From assembly GCF_011440395.1 (NCBI RefSeq), contig NZ_JAAOIX010000004.1, forward strand, positions 186,001 to 250,000: a DNA stretch of 64,000 nucleotides, given 5' to 3'. This document shows positions 53,316-61,822 of the stretch, in pieces. The translations under genes and the position numbers were made by a program. Every line of letters starts with the position of its first letter. The first letter of the stretch is position 1. The stretch comes from Pseudomaricurvus alcaniphilus (GTDB lineage Bacteria; Pseudomonadota; Gammaproteobacteria; Pseudomonadales; Cellvibrionaceae). The notes under the pieces are model-generated. The model saw only the letters and a program-made list of their open reading frames with translations. It ran no database searches and was not told the origin of the DNA.

Positions 53316-54236
53316 TTAACCGAAAGCCTGGGACACCAACGCATAGGTCCGGGGGTTGCCCTCTTGGCCGCCCTGCTGGTTGCCCTGTTGATTGGTACTT
53401 TCACCCTCGACAACCGGGCCCCGCTGCATAGCGGTGACCTGGTCGACCACTGGCAAACCGATCTCATCCAGCCAGGCGCCCAACTGCAGCGCCTCCCGGG
53501 GCACATCGAGGCGGATAAACTCCGCAGTATCCTGCAGCAGGGCGGAAATCAGTACACAAGCCTGCTGCTGGTTCGCCGCCACCACCGGGCCAAATTGCAG
53601 CCCGCGGCCGCCACGGCGAATACTGGCAAATGCCTTGATGCCAGTGTCGTCCTCCAGTACCCCGGTATCGGCCTCAAGGACCATAGTACGCCCAATCTGG
53701 CAGATGGATTGCAGTAAGCGCGCACGCTCGCAGCCGAAGGCGGCAGCATCCAGGGCCACCAGGCTGGCCAAATCAGCCGCTTGCGCGCGGCGCAAGCGCA
53801 GCCCTGCCGGCACCGCCAGCAGCGGCACCTGGCCGGGGATCGCCTGGCGCTGCTGCACCGTGCCGGTGGGTACAAATCCACAACGACCGTACAACTTGAT
53901 ACCGGCCTCGGTAGCCATCAGCCGCAGTGTCGCCACCGACGCTGACTCCATTGCCAGCTCCAGCAGTTGCCGACCCACGCCACGGCCCTGCCAGTGGCGG
54001 CTCACCACAATCAGGCCGACTGTACCAATACCGGAGTTGGACGCTGCGCCAAACTCCCACAACAGGGTGGTACCAATAACCTGCCCGCCCTGGTCGCAGG
54101 CGACCCAGCCCCGGCCCTGTTGCAAGTGCAGCGCCCAGTCTTCCGCCCGGTGCGGCCACTTCTCTGCCTGGGTCAGGCGCAGTGCGCCGGCCAGGTCCTG
54201 CTCCTGCATGGGACGCAGGCTAAACTGTTCGGTCAT
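53316..54236 (-). CDS. GNAT family N-acetyltransferase (tandem GNAT domains)
   Basis: 306 aa. The first GNAT domain (about 1-130) has the acetyl-CoA loop RHWQGRGVGRQLLE. A second, weaker GNAT-like half (about 140-290) begins RLRRAQAADLASL. The substrate is unknown. ATG 54236 with a nearby GAG is chosen over the ATG five codons upstream. It lies 46 bp downstream of the DUF1624 gene and 57 bp upstream of copA, all on one strand, so it may be read with either; a copper role is not implied. Confidence 0.8.
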   Translation of the reverse strand: MTEQFSLRPMQEQDLAGALRLTQAEKWPHRAEDWALHLQQGRGWVACDQGGQVIGTTLLWEFGAASNSGIGTVGLIVVSRHWQGRGVGRQLLELAMESASVATLRLMATEAGIKLYGRCGFVPTGTVQQRQAIPGQVPLLAVPAGLRLRRAQAADLASLVALDAAAFGCERARLLQSICQIGRTMVLEADTGVLEDDTGIKAFASIRRGGRGLQFGPVVAANQQQACVLISALLQDTAEFIRLDVPREALQLGAWLDEIGLPVVDQVTAMQRGPVVEGESTNQQGNQQGGQEGNPRTYALVSQAFG

Positions 54237-54282
54237 TGTCGGCTCAACCATTGTCTGGGTACGTCATTGTCTACTAAATTGT

Positions 54283-55470
54283 CTACAGGTAGCGCAACCA
54301 CCACTTCTTGCTCTGGTGCTTGTAGCGGGCAAAGGCGCGGGTAGGCAGGTACAGGGCGATGGCCAGGCCAATGGTAATCAGCCAGATGCCCCAGACATGA
54401 TCCACGCCGAACATCTCACCCTGGTTGGTGCCGAAGACCGCCAGCAGGATGCGGTAGCCGATCAACAGCACGTACAGGTGCACGATATAGAAAAACATGG
54501 GTGCCGAACCGAAGACCTCCAGTGCGTCCATAAACTTGTTGCGCAGAGTTTCAAACCACGCCATCAGGAAAAACGCGGTGCCCAGGGTCATCAGCAGGAA
54601 GTCCAGCGAGGGCGGGTACTTGGTGTAGTTCAGGAAAGACATCAGGGTCTGCACCGCCGTTGCACCACTGGTCCAGGGCAGGGTTTCACCGTAGATATTG
54701 AAGCCGCGCAGCACCAACAGCAGCGCCCAGCAGGCCACACCCAGAGCCACCAGCAGCTTGCGGCGGGTCAGGGCTTCGGTGGTACGGGCGTAGAGCGGGC
54801 CGGCGAAATAGCCCAGCGCAATCACACCGATCCAGGGCAGGATCGGATAGCTCGCCTTGATCCGCAACGGCTCTTCCAACAACACCCCGCGGTCGTGCAG
54901 GATGGCCCACAGGGTGTAGCCGAATTCACCCGGGGCGAAGCTGATGGGGGTCAACAGGTTGTGTCCAAAGACAATCGCAAACCCGATCAAGCCAACCACC
55001 CAGTACTGCAGTTTCACCATCAAGGACAGGGCGATCATGCTCAGGCCAATGGCCCAGATCACCTGCAACCAGAGCGTCTCGTAGGTACCGGCCCAGGAAA
55101 AGTTGATGACCGTAACCTCGATAAATACCAGGAACAGGCCGCGCTTGAACAGAAAGCCGGTGGGCGAACGATAATTGCCGCTGGCAGGATGTGAATAGAG
55201 CCAGGCGGACATACCGGTGAGAAACACAAACACCGGCGCGCACAGGTGCGCCGCCAAACGGGTAAAGAACAGGTCCGGTTCCGTGGTATTCACGTCCATG
55301 GGGTCAGTGACCTGCTTGAAGTAGTAAAACCGTTCCCGCACGTGATCCATCAACATGATCACCATGACCAGGCCGCGCAACACGTCGATGGTGGCGATGC
55401 GGGTTTTGCTAATAGCTGGCGTGACCGGAATCGCGCTGGCTGCCGCCGTTGTAGTACCTGAGAGACTCAT
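54283..55470 (-). CDS. DUF1624/heparan-alpha-glucosaminide acetyltransferase-like membrane protein
   Basis: 395 aa, about ten membrane helices. The family signature RIATIDVLRGLVMVIMLMDHVRERF (about 26-50) holds the conserved DxxRG and DH. This acyltransferase-like family (HGSNAT/YeiB-related) moves acyl groups across membranes; the substrate is unknown in bacteria. A GAGGAAAG ribosome site precedes ATG 55470. Downstream is a GNAT gene. Across a 524-bp divergent gap lies the HupE operon. Confidence 0.85.
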   Translation of the reverse strand: MSLSGTTTAAASAIPVTPAISKTRIATIDVLRGLVMVIMLMDHVRERFYYFKQVTDPMDVNTTEPDLFFTRLAAHLCAPVFVFLTGMSAWLYSHPASGNYRSPTGFLFKRGLFLVFIEVTVINFSWAGTYETLWLQVIWAIGLSMIALSLMVKLQYWVVGLIGFAIVFGHNLLTPISFAPGEFGYTLWAILHDRGVLLEEPLRIKASYPILPWIGVIALGYFAGPLYARTTEALTRRKLLVALGVACWALLLVLRGFNIYGETLPWTSGATAVQTLMSFLNYTKYPPSLDFLLMTLGTAFFLMAWFETLRNKFMDALEVFGSAPMFFYIVHLYVLLIGYRILLAVFGTNQGEMFGVDHVWGIWLITIGLAIALYLPTRAFARYKHQSKKWWLRYL

Positions 55471-55994
55471 TGGGCTTTCCTCGGTATTTGCTTCGATGTA
55501 AGGACGGCAACCAGTTTACAACCGGCAACAACGAATAATCTGCCGTTTGCCCGCCGTCGCGCGGTGGCTTTGTGGCTTTGTCCGCCGCCCCACCACCAAT
55601 ATCTGTCGCCAGGCTGGCTGCCCGGGGGCCTGCGGAGGGCTGCTGCCAAAACTGTTTATAGGCGCCGGTAAAAACTGCTGGCAGCACTTCTGGCTGTTCT
55701 ATTAATGCCACGTAATGCCACGGGCCGGGTAATAGCATGCGCCATGGCAGCCACTAGCCCCCTTATTGAAGAAGGCTCTATAAATTGACCGTAAAACTCT
55801 ATTGCGCCCTTGCCGGCTTCTTCCCGGTCGGCCGCCTGGCAACCCTTGCCCCGGATGCCGGGCAGCAGAATCTGCCGCTAACAGGGCGCAATTTACACCT
55901 CCCGTGCCGCGCTCATTCCCCAGTTCAATCTTTTTTCCTCTGCCGCTCTGTTGTAATAGAACCCCAGACACTATTAACCCCGGAGATTCCCGTC
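55471..55994. other. divergent intergenic region
   Basis: 524 bp between the DUF1624 and HupE-operon genes. It must hold both promoters; I cannot place them. A short direct repeat AATGCCACG occurs near 55705-55721. Open frames crossing it (for example 55409-55738 on the minus strand) look like noise. Confidence 0.6.
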
Positions 55995-56408
55995 ATGCTC
56001 ACACTAACACCCCGTTTGCGCACCCTTTTACTGGCCGGCCTATGGCTGTTCGCAACCCTGCACCTGGGTCAGGCCTACGGTCACGGCAGCACCGAACCCC
56101 AGCACGGCGGCGTGGTAAAAATCGTCGGCGAGATGTCCTTCGAACTGGTCAACGGCGACAACCGCATCGAGCTGTACCTGCTCGACGACGGCGAGTTGAT
56201 GGACACCAGCACCATGACCGCCAGAATCAAGATCAAGAGTGAGACACCGGCCCGTTATATTGACTTGCAGCCCGCTGGCGGCAACCGTTTCAGCGCCGCC
56301 AACGTCAGCCTGGCAGATGGCGCAAAAATCCTGGCCCTGGTGACCCTGGCCAACGGCTACTCCAAAATTGGCGCCAACTTTACCATCGGCGAGCCCCAGA
56401 GCCACTAA
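55995..56408 (+). CDS. small periplasmic protein of the HupE operon
   Basis: 137 aa. A signal peptide (about 1-28, ending GQAYG-HG) precedes a beta-rich domain of about 105 residues starting HGSTEPQHGGVVKIVGEM. The His-rich mature N-terminus could bind metal. The family is not recognised. ATG 55995 is supported by GGAG 9 bases upstream; the frame is open further up but has no ribosome site. First gene of a likely four-gene operon with HupE/UreJ 27 bp downstream. Confidence 0.72.
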   Translation: MLTLTPRLRTLLLAGLWLFATLHLGQAYGHGSTEPQHGGVVKIVGEMSFELVNGDNRIELYLLDDGELMDTSTMTARIKIKSETPARYIDLQPAGGNRFSAANVSLADGAKILALVTLANGYSKIGANFTIGEPQSH

Positions 56409-56435
56409 CCCGTTAACCGCGCTGGAGCACAGATC

Positions 56436-57131
56436 ATGTTCACCTCCCTACCCCGCATCCTGCTGGCCGCTGCCACCCTGCTGGTCGCGCTGTTGCCACA
56501 ACTGGCACTCGCCCACGGCGTGGCCGACGGCGACCGCGCCTTTATCGAGCAGAGCTCGGGCCTGCAAATCCTGCCCTTTATCTATCTCGGCGCCAAACAC
56601 ATGGTCACCGGTTACGATCACCTGTTGTTTCTGTTCGGAGTGATTTTCTTCCTCTACCGGATGAAGGACATCGGCGTCTACGTCACCCTGTTTGCCGTCG
56701 GCCACAGCGTCACCCTGCTCTACGGCGTACTCAGCGGTACCCACGTCAATGCCTACCTGGTGGACGCCATTATCGGCCTCTCGGTGGTGTACAAGGCGTT
56801 CGACAACCTCGGCGGATTTCGCAGGCTGCTGGGCTTCCAGCCCAACACCAGGGCCGCCGTGCTTATCTTCGGCTTCTTTCACGGCTTTGGCCTGGCCACC
56901 AAGCTGCAGGAATTTACCTTTTCCGAAGAGGGCCTGGTGGGCAATATCGTCTCCTTCAATGTCGGCGTCGAAATCGGCCAACTGCTGGCCCTCAGCGCCA
57001 TCCTGCTAGCGGTGTCCTTCTGGCGCCAATCCGGCAGTTATTTGCGCCAGGCCTTTGCCGCCAACACCTTGCTAATGGGCGCGGGCTTTATCCTGATGGG
57101 CTATCAACTCACCGGCTATTTCGTCGGCTGA
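56436..57131 (+). CDS. HupE/UreJ family membrane protein
   Basis: 231 aa. HupE/UreJ proteins are secondary metal (nickel/cobalt) permeases or related membrane proteins. It has a signal peptide-like N-terminus, then LGAKHMVTGYDHLLFLFGVIFF (about 47-68), the hallmark HxxxGxDH motif, and a later FGFFHGFGLA. About six membrane helices. Neighbours with periplasmic signal peptides suggest an envelope metal-handling unit. The transported ion is unknown; no hydrogenase or urease genes are in the window. Confidence 0.87.
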   Translation: MFTSLPRILLAAATLLVALLPQLALAHGVADGDRAFIEQSSGLQILPFIYLGAKHMVTGYDHLLFLFGVIFFLYRMKDIGVYVTLFAVGHSVTLLYGVLSGTHVNAYLVDAIIGLSVVYKAFDNLGGFRRLLGFQPNTRAAVLIFGFFHGFGLATKLQEFTFSEEGLVGNIVSFNVGVEIGQLLALSAILLAVSFWRQSGSYLRQAFAANTLLMGAGFILMGYQLTGYFVG

Positions 57132-57188
57132 ACCAGCTGGCACAATCCATTGAACGCAATTTAACGAATTTACCAAGAGGTCCTGGAC

Positions 57189-57773
57189 ATGGAAACCACA
57201 CCGACAATGCAACCCCCACTACCCACCCTCGGGCAATTGGGTAAATCCATGGCGCTGGCCCTGAGTGGCGCCGCCGTGTTACTGGTAACCGCGGTATTAC
57301 CGGCCGAATACGGCATCGATCCGCTAGGCACCGGTAAATTAATGGGGCTGACCCAACTGGGTACTGAAGCCGCCGCGGAAAGCGTGGAATTGGTCCCTGC
57401 TGCCACCCCTGCCAATGCCACCAGCGCCGCCCCGGTAGTCGCTCTCAGCAACGCTTTCCAAAGTGAGCAGCGCAGTATTGTGCTCGAACCGTTTGACGGC
57501 ATTGAGATGAAAGCCCTGATGACCAGCGGCGACCACATTGTCTTCAACTGGAGCAGCGACAGTCCGGTCTACTCGGACATGCACGGCGAGAGACACAACG
57601 CCGGCGACGAGTTCACCAGCTACTGGAAAGAGAAACAACAGAGCCAGGCCACCGGGGCCTTTACCGCGCCCTTTGACGGCACCCACGGCTGGTACTGGCA
57701 GAACATGGGGGAAGAACCCATCACCGTCAAGCTGGTGGTGAGCGGTACCTTTGCCAAGCTCTACACTCCCTGA
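57189..57773 (+). CDS. membrane-anchored periplasmic protein, HupE operon
   Basis: 194 aa. One N-terminal membrane helix (about 18-38, ALALSGAAVLLVTAVLPAEYG) anchors a periplasmic beta-rich domain (about 90-194) containing FNWSSDSPVYSDMHGE and GTHGWYWQNMGEEPITV. Similar proteins accompany HupE/UreJ genes in related bacteria as far as I recall. No catalytic motif is seen. AGAGG precedes ATG 57189. The gap to the DUF4198 gene is 162 bp. Confidence 0.75.
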   Translation: METTPTMQPPLPTLGQLGKSMALALSGAAVLLVTAVLPAEYGIDPLGTGKLMGLTQLGTEAAAESVELVPAATPANATSAAPVVALSNAFQSEQRSIVLEPFDGIEMKALMTSGDHIVFNWSSDSPVYSDMHGERHNAGDEFTSYWKEKQQSQATGAFTAPFDGTHGWYWQNMGEEPITVKLVVSGTFAKLYTP

Positions 57774-57935
57774 GTGACGGCGCTGCCAGCACCACAGGAT
57801 CTGCCGCCGCGACCGATTATTTGGCAATAACTGTCAACGGAACGGCGGCAATTGGCAACTTCATCGGCCCCCGGGGCTTTAAGCTTGAGACACCAAACCA
57901 ACTTCGCCATGCACTTTGACCACAGGAATTGACTC

Positions 57936-58676
57936 ATGAAAATACGCACCCGCCTTCTCACCGCTGCCGCCGCCTTTGGCGTCCTGCTGGCCGGCCAGGC
58001 CCAGGCCCACGGCATCTGGTTTGCCCAGCGCGCCACGCAAACCGCCCTGATTTACGGCGTTGGCGCCGACGACCTCGACACGGTCAAGCGCCTGCCGCTG
58101 ATCCAGAGTGCCGCCGGTTACGATGCCAACCTGCAGCCGGTCGAGACCGAACTGTTCGCCGCGGGTCCGCTGCTACTGGCGGTCAGTGACGAGCAGCCGC
58201 CGCTGTTGACCGCTGTGATGGACAACGGCATCTGGTCCAAGACCGCCGACGGTAAATGGCACAAGAAAGGCAAGGATGAAGTGCCTGACGCCATCATCGC
58301 CGAGCACACCATGAAGTACGCAGTGCATGTGCGCGGCAAACTCAACCAGCCCCTCACCACCCTGCCAAACCAGACCCTGCAGGTGCTGCCAGTCGGCGAT
58401 AAAATGCCGGAAATGATGGGCGACAAAATGAAGCTGCAAGTACTGTTCGAAGGCAAGCCGGTGAAGGGCGTAGAAGTGAAACGGGACTTCGTCAACGACC
58501 CCGACCAGAAGCCGCAAAAGACCGACAAGAACGGCATGGTGACCATCAAGGTGCGCAACCAGGGCCTGAACGTGATCGCCGCGATCTTCAAGGGCCCAGC
58601 CGATGACCCGGTCAAGGTTAACTCGGTGGAGCACCTGGCCACCCTGTCGTTTGTGCTTGAGCACCTGCCGGAATAA
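57936..58676 (+). CDS. DUF4198 family periplasmic protein
   Basis: 246 aa. A signal peptide (ending GQAQA-HG) precedes a mature N-terminal His, HGIWF, typical of DUF4198 proteins; these are linked to metal uptake systems and have an N-terminal metal-binding His. A C-terminal carboxypeptidase-regulatory-like beta domain (about 160-235; GKPVKGVEVKRDF, TDKNGMVTIKV) follows. AGGAA lies 8 bases before ATG 57936. Last gene of the HupE operon; two hairpins lie downstream. Confidence 0.83.
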   Translation: MKIRTRLLTAAAAFGVLLAGQAQAHGIWFAQRATQTALIYGVGADDLDTVKRLPLIQSAAGYDANLQPVETELFAAGPLLLAVSDEQPPLLTAVMDNGIWSKTADGKWHKKGKDEVPDAIIAEHTMKYAVHVRGKLNQPLTTLPNQTLQVLPVGDKMPEMMGDKMKLQVLFEGKPVKGVEVKRDFVNDPDQKPQKTDKNGMVTIKVRNQGLNVIAAIFKGPADDPVKVNSVEHLATLSFVLEHLPE

Positions 58677-58710
58677 ATCCCGACACACTGCCGAGCCAGC
58701 GGCGACAGGG

Positions 58711-58766
58711 AGGAGCCCGAGAGCTCCTGCCGGGGGGTGCCTGCACTATCCGTGATTTGTGCAGGC
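58711..58766 (+). other. paired hairpins downstream of the HupE operon
   Basis: AGGAGC/GCTCCT (58711-58716, 58723-58728) and GCCTGCAC/GTGCAGGC (58739-58746, 58759-58766). No long T-tract follows, so these may be a Rho-assisted or processed 3' end. The rest of the 262 bp before the convergent TetR gene shows nothing recognisable. Confidence 0.4.
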
Positions 58767-58938
58767 TCCGAAAATCACCGGTACCTGAATGATATCTAGC
58801 CCTGGTCCAGGGCACTAGCGAGTTCTATCCAGTGTGAGAGTCAGCTCTCGCTAAATCAGCGTAGCGCTCAAGCGAACAGCCTCTAAAGCGCCAGGCTCTC
58901 GGCCCTCCAGCCGCCACCAGATCACATCACGGTATGAT

Positions 58939-59592
58939 CTATTCCAATGAATCGACCCCGTGGATAAATAAATTCGCAATGCGATTGGTAATCACGTCGA
59001 CATCGGGCTTGACGCCCAGCAAGCGATGGTGAGTCTGCATCAGAAAACTCAAGCCTAACGCAGCGATCACAACGAACTCCGAAGCCTCTTTATTGTTTTT
59101 CAAACCAAAGCTCAAGTTTGCCGCCTCGCCAAACTGCTCAATCATTGGGTAGACATCGCGCTTGTAAATTTCTTTAGCCGTTTTATCATCAGAAAATAAT
59201 GCCGTACTCAGCAGTGGCCCTATGGTTTCCATGTACTGATAGATTTCTTTATGGGCCTGGGCGCCTATCGCTTCTTTAGAGCTCTCATCGGTTGCTTTGG
59301 AAAATGCCTCCCCTTGGGACATCTGCATGGCCGCCAACCTGCCTAGCGGTTCGACAATGGCCGCATCGAAGATTTCCTGCTTGGTCTTGAAATATAAAAA
59401 CAAGGTCGCCTCATTGACACCAGCCTCCTTGGCCAGGTCTCTAGTACGGGTGCCATTCAAGCCCAGCTTGACAAAGACTTTCTGCGCGGCCTGGATAATT
59501 TGCTTTTTACGCTTCTCTGCCGATAGTCGCAGGCGTTTTTTCTTCGGCGCTGCGGGCTTAGTTTCCGCGCTAGCAGATTTTTTATTGACCAA
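58939..59592 (-). CDS. TetR family transcriptional regulator (P450 module)
   Basis: 217 aa. A basic N-terminal tail (KPAAPKKKRLRL) precedes the helix-turn-helix, about residues 24-70: IIQAAQKVFVKLGLNGTRTRDLAKEAGVNEATLFLYFKTKQEIF. The C-terminal domain is helical. The frame is open to 59736, but TTG 59592 has AAGGG 8 bases upstream and gives a normal length. It is divergent from a P450 gene across 479 bp containing a 21-bp imperfect palindrome (59932-59952) that may be its operator. Confidence 0.88.
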   Translation of the reverse strand: MVNKKSASAETKPAAPKKKRLRLSAEKRKKQIIQAAQKVFVKLGLNGTRTRDLAKEAGVNEATLFLYFKTKQEIFDAAIVEPLGRLAAMQMSQGEAFSKATDESSKEAIGAQAHKEIYQYMETIGPLLSTALFSDDKTAKEIYKRDVYPMIEQFGEAANLSFGLKNNKEASEFVVIAALGLSFLMQTHHRLLGVKPDVDVITNRIANLFIHGVDSLE

Positions 59593-59931
59593 AATTACAA
59601 CCCTTATCTCAATGTCATCATTGTCAGTCGCGCATCTCAGCGTAAGCTTGAGGCGAATTACCCGCCCGGCAAAAGCGCTCTCGAAGCCGCCATTTACAGT
59701 GCCGCGGAGGACTTCTGCGGCCCCCCGACAGAGCAAACCTGCAGGTATGCCCTGCAGAACCGCTCAAGTGAGGTAAAACCCAAACTGAAGCTGCCAGGGT
59801 ACGGCTGCACGGCAGACTGCCAATGGTACTACGTATAGCAATAATAGGCACTAAATATCGAATTTATCAAATTATTGAAACACCCCCCTAACCTCTGCCT
59901 GCAACCAAAATTCAAGTGTAACTCCCTGTTT

Positions 59932-59952
59932 TTATTAGTAAATTACCAATAA
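59932..59952. promoter_or_regulatory. putative operator of the P450-module TetR
   Basis: Imperfect 21-bp inverted repeat of form TTATTrGTAA-A-TTACyAATAA, symmetric except for one pair and the central base. It differs from the TAACGNNCGTTA operators, so a separate regulator is implied. Confidence 0.5.
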
Positions 59953-60006
59953 AGATAACAGTAAATACTTGCATGACAATATCCTTACTATGTGAATACT
60001 TAGTTA

Positions 60007-60035
60007 TTGACAGGGGCGGTGGAGCTGCGTAGCAT
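60007..60035 (+). promoter_or_regulatory. putative sigma-70 promoter of the P450 gene
   Basis: TTGACA (60007-60012), a 17-base spacer and TAGCAT (60030-60035), placed 36 bp before the P450 start. Confidence 0.45.
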
Positions 60036-60071
60036 ACAGGTCATTACTCTAACTCCACTAGGAAGTAAGCC

Positions 60072-61316
60072 ATGCCCTGTCCTTTTACTAATCCTGCCAA
60101 TTTGATCAACCCGCAAGCCATGTTCAAATCGCTGCGCGATGAGCGTCCGGTATATTTTGACGATACAATCGGCGCTTATATTGTGAGTCGCCACGAGGAC
60201 GTCAATGCAGTATTTAAACAACCGAACCTCTACTCCAGCGCTTTGGCACTGTTCGCTTCCTATAACTACGAAGACGTGGTAAATGGAATCCTGAACGAAA
60301 AGGCTTACGGTGCCTTTCAGTCTATTTTGCCGATGACCGATCCACCGGAGCACACCCGTATTCGCAGCGCCCTGAACCTGGCGTTTTCATCAAAACGGGT
60401 TGCTCAGTTCCAGGTCTACATAGAAGAAGTTATCGACGAGCTCATCACTGCTTTTATTGATGATGGCGAGTTCGAGGTAATGTCACAGCTGGCGGTGCCA
60501 CTGCCTGTCAGTATTATTGCCCATCTGCTATCAGTACCCCGCGAACGCAGTGCCGACATAAAACGCTGGACCCAGTCGTACACCGCTTGTGCTGGCAACC
60601 GTATAAGCAGTGAAGGTGAAGCCATCAAAGTCGGTAATGACCTGGCAGAAATGCAGCAATACATCATCGGGCACATAAACGAGCGTCGCGATTCCGACCA
60701 GGACGACGTGTTGACCGACATTATCAAGGCAGAAGTTGACGGCAAGCGATTAACAGATCCTGAAATCCTGGCGGTCGCAGCGGCATTTCTGGTGGCTGGA
60801 CACGAAACTGGCAGCGTTGTGATTACCTCCATTATAAAAACCCTGGCAGAAGACCCCGGTCTGGTGGAGTTTTTGCGCGCTGCAGACGACCGCGCCTACA
60901 AAGTCTTTATCGAGGAAATCCTGCGCAAGAACCCGCCAGTGCGCATGCTACCCCGGGTTACCACCCAAGACACCGAACTGCGCAGCGTTGCCATTCCCGC
61001 CGGCAGCCAGGTGTTAATTATGATGGGGGCAGCCAACGAAGACGAAGCCGTGTTCGGCGACAATGCCGGCGAATTGCAAGCAGACCGAAGAAACGCCAAC
61101 CGTCACCTGTCGTTTGGTGCCGGGCCCCATATATGCATTGGCAATATGCTGGCACGGACTGAATTAAAATCATTGCTTGAAGCCATCGTCAGCCGCATGG
61201 ATAACATCAAACTGGTTAATCCGGACATTCCCATGAGCGATTACTCACCCGTTGTCCTTGACCTGAATTTACACTTGCATAAACTGCAGGTAAGTTTTGA
61301 CAAGCGCAGCGCTTAA
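60072..61316 (+). CDS. cytochrome P450
   Basis: 414 aa, soluble bacterial class I type. The I-helix oxygen-binding motif is VAGHETGS (about 240-247). The K-helix ExxR is in EEILRKNPPVRMLPR. The heme loop FGAGPHICIG has axial C355. AGGAAG lies 6 bases before ATG 60072. It hydroxylates an unknown, probably hydrophobic substrate. No ferredoxin or reductase gene is adjacent. A TetR gene is divergent upstream and a TonB receptor convergent downstream, a layout suggesting uptake and oxidation of the same compound. A terminator follows at 61348-61377. Confidence 0.95.
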   Translation: MPCPFTNPANLINPQAMFKSLRDERPVYFDDTIGAYIVSRHEDVNAVFKQPNLYSSALALFASYNYEDVVNGILNEKAYGAFQSILPMTDPPEHTRIRSALNLAFSSKRVAQFQVYIEEVIDELITAFIDDGEFEVMSQLAVPLPVSIIAHLLSVPRERSADIKRWTQSYTACAGNRISSEGEAIKVGNDLAEMQQYIIGHINERRDSDQDDVLTDIIKAEVDGKRLTDPEILAVAAAFLVAGHETGSVVITSIIKTLAEDPGLVEFLRAADDRAYKVFIEEILRKNPPVRMLPRVTTQDTELRSVAIPAGSQVLIMMGAANEDEAVFGDNAGELQADRRNANRHLSFGAGPHICIGNMLARTELKSLLEAIVSRMDNIKLVNPDIPMSDYSPVVLDLNLHLHKLQVSFDKRSA

Positions 61317-61347
61317 ACGCCTACACATCACCAAGCCAAACCAAGCA

Positions 61348-61377
61348 AAGCCATCAGTTCACGCTGATGGCTTTTTT
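61348..61377 (+). terminator. Rho-independent terminator of the P450 gene
   Basis: GCCATCAG, a 4-6 base loop, CTGATGGC and then TTTTTT, about 30 bp after the P450 stop. Confidence 0.9.
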
Positions 61378-61502
61378 ATTGCCTGCAGACAATAGCCTGC
61401 TCTTGGCAATACCAATTCAATGCCTTCACCGGAAGATCCAGGCCTGCTCCAGACATAACGCCTGCCCCCGATTTAAAGCCTGCTTACCCCTGCGGCGCCA
61501 GA

Positions 61503-61592
61503 CTCAAGGGTGCCTTTAATAATTGATCCGAGCTTCCGCGCAAGCTGAACGGTGCCGTAGCAAAGCCCTTGTGCAAGTAAAGGCTCTAGCGC
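61503..61592 (+). repeat. partial copy of the MITE-like repeat family
   Basis: Matches the reverse complement of the right end of the 14.7-kb element over about 86 bp: AGGG(T/C)(G/A)CCT(T/C)TAATAATTGATC, then GCGCAA(G/T)CTGA(A/G)CGG(T/C)GCC and AAAGGCTC. The far half is not recognisable, so the copy is truncated or diverged. It lies in the 506-bp gap between convergent P450 and TonB receptor genes. Confidence 0.6.
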
Positions 61593-61710
61593 CTGTTTCA
61601 AGGCAGATGATTCTTCGATATTGTGAGAATTACAGAATCGAATTTACTGCGGCACCAGCTATAAAATACCAGGCCAGCTGCCATCAAGAAAAGGGACCAC
61701 TGCAAGCCAT

Positions 61711-61756
61711 AAAAAAAGCCTTTGCCATAAACTGCGGTGCAGTCGCCGGCAAAGGC
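61711..61756 (-). terminator. Rho-independent terminator of the TonB receptor gene
   Basis: On the minus strand GCCTTTGCC and GGCAAAGGC (9-bp perfect stem, 21-base loop) are followed by TTTTTTT, 67 bp after the receptor stop. Confidence 0.85.
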
Positions 61757-61822
61757 CTAATCAAATTGCCCCCCCAGGGGGGTAATCGTTCCGAGCGACA
61801 ACAGCCGCCCTGTCACCACTGA

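Larger units (their letters stand above)
59593..60071. other. divergent regulatory region between TetR and P450 genes
   Basis: 479 bp with no supportable gene, AT-rich from about 59840 onward. It contains the palindrome and promoter listed separately. Confidence 0.7.

Noticed and set aside
53392-55194. 600-codon open frame opposite the GNAT and DUF1624 genes
   Set aside because: Spans two well-supported genes on the other strand and has no family signal.
55409-55738. 109-codon open frame at the start of the DUF1624 gene
   Set aside because: Overlaps the 5' end of a well-supported gene in another frame and has no family features.
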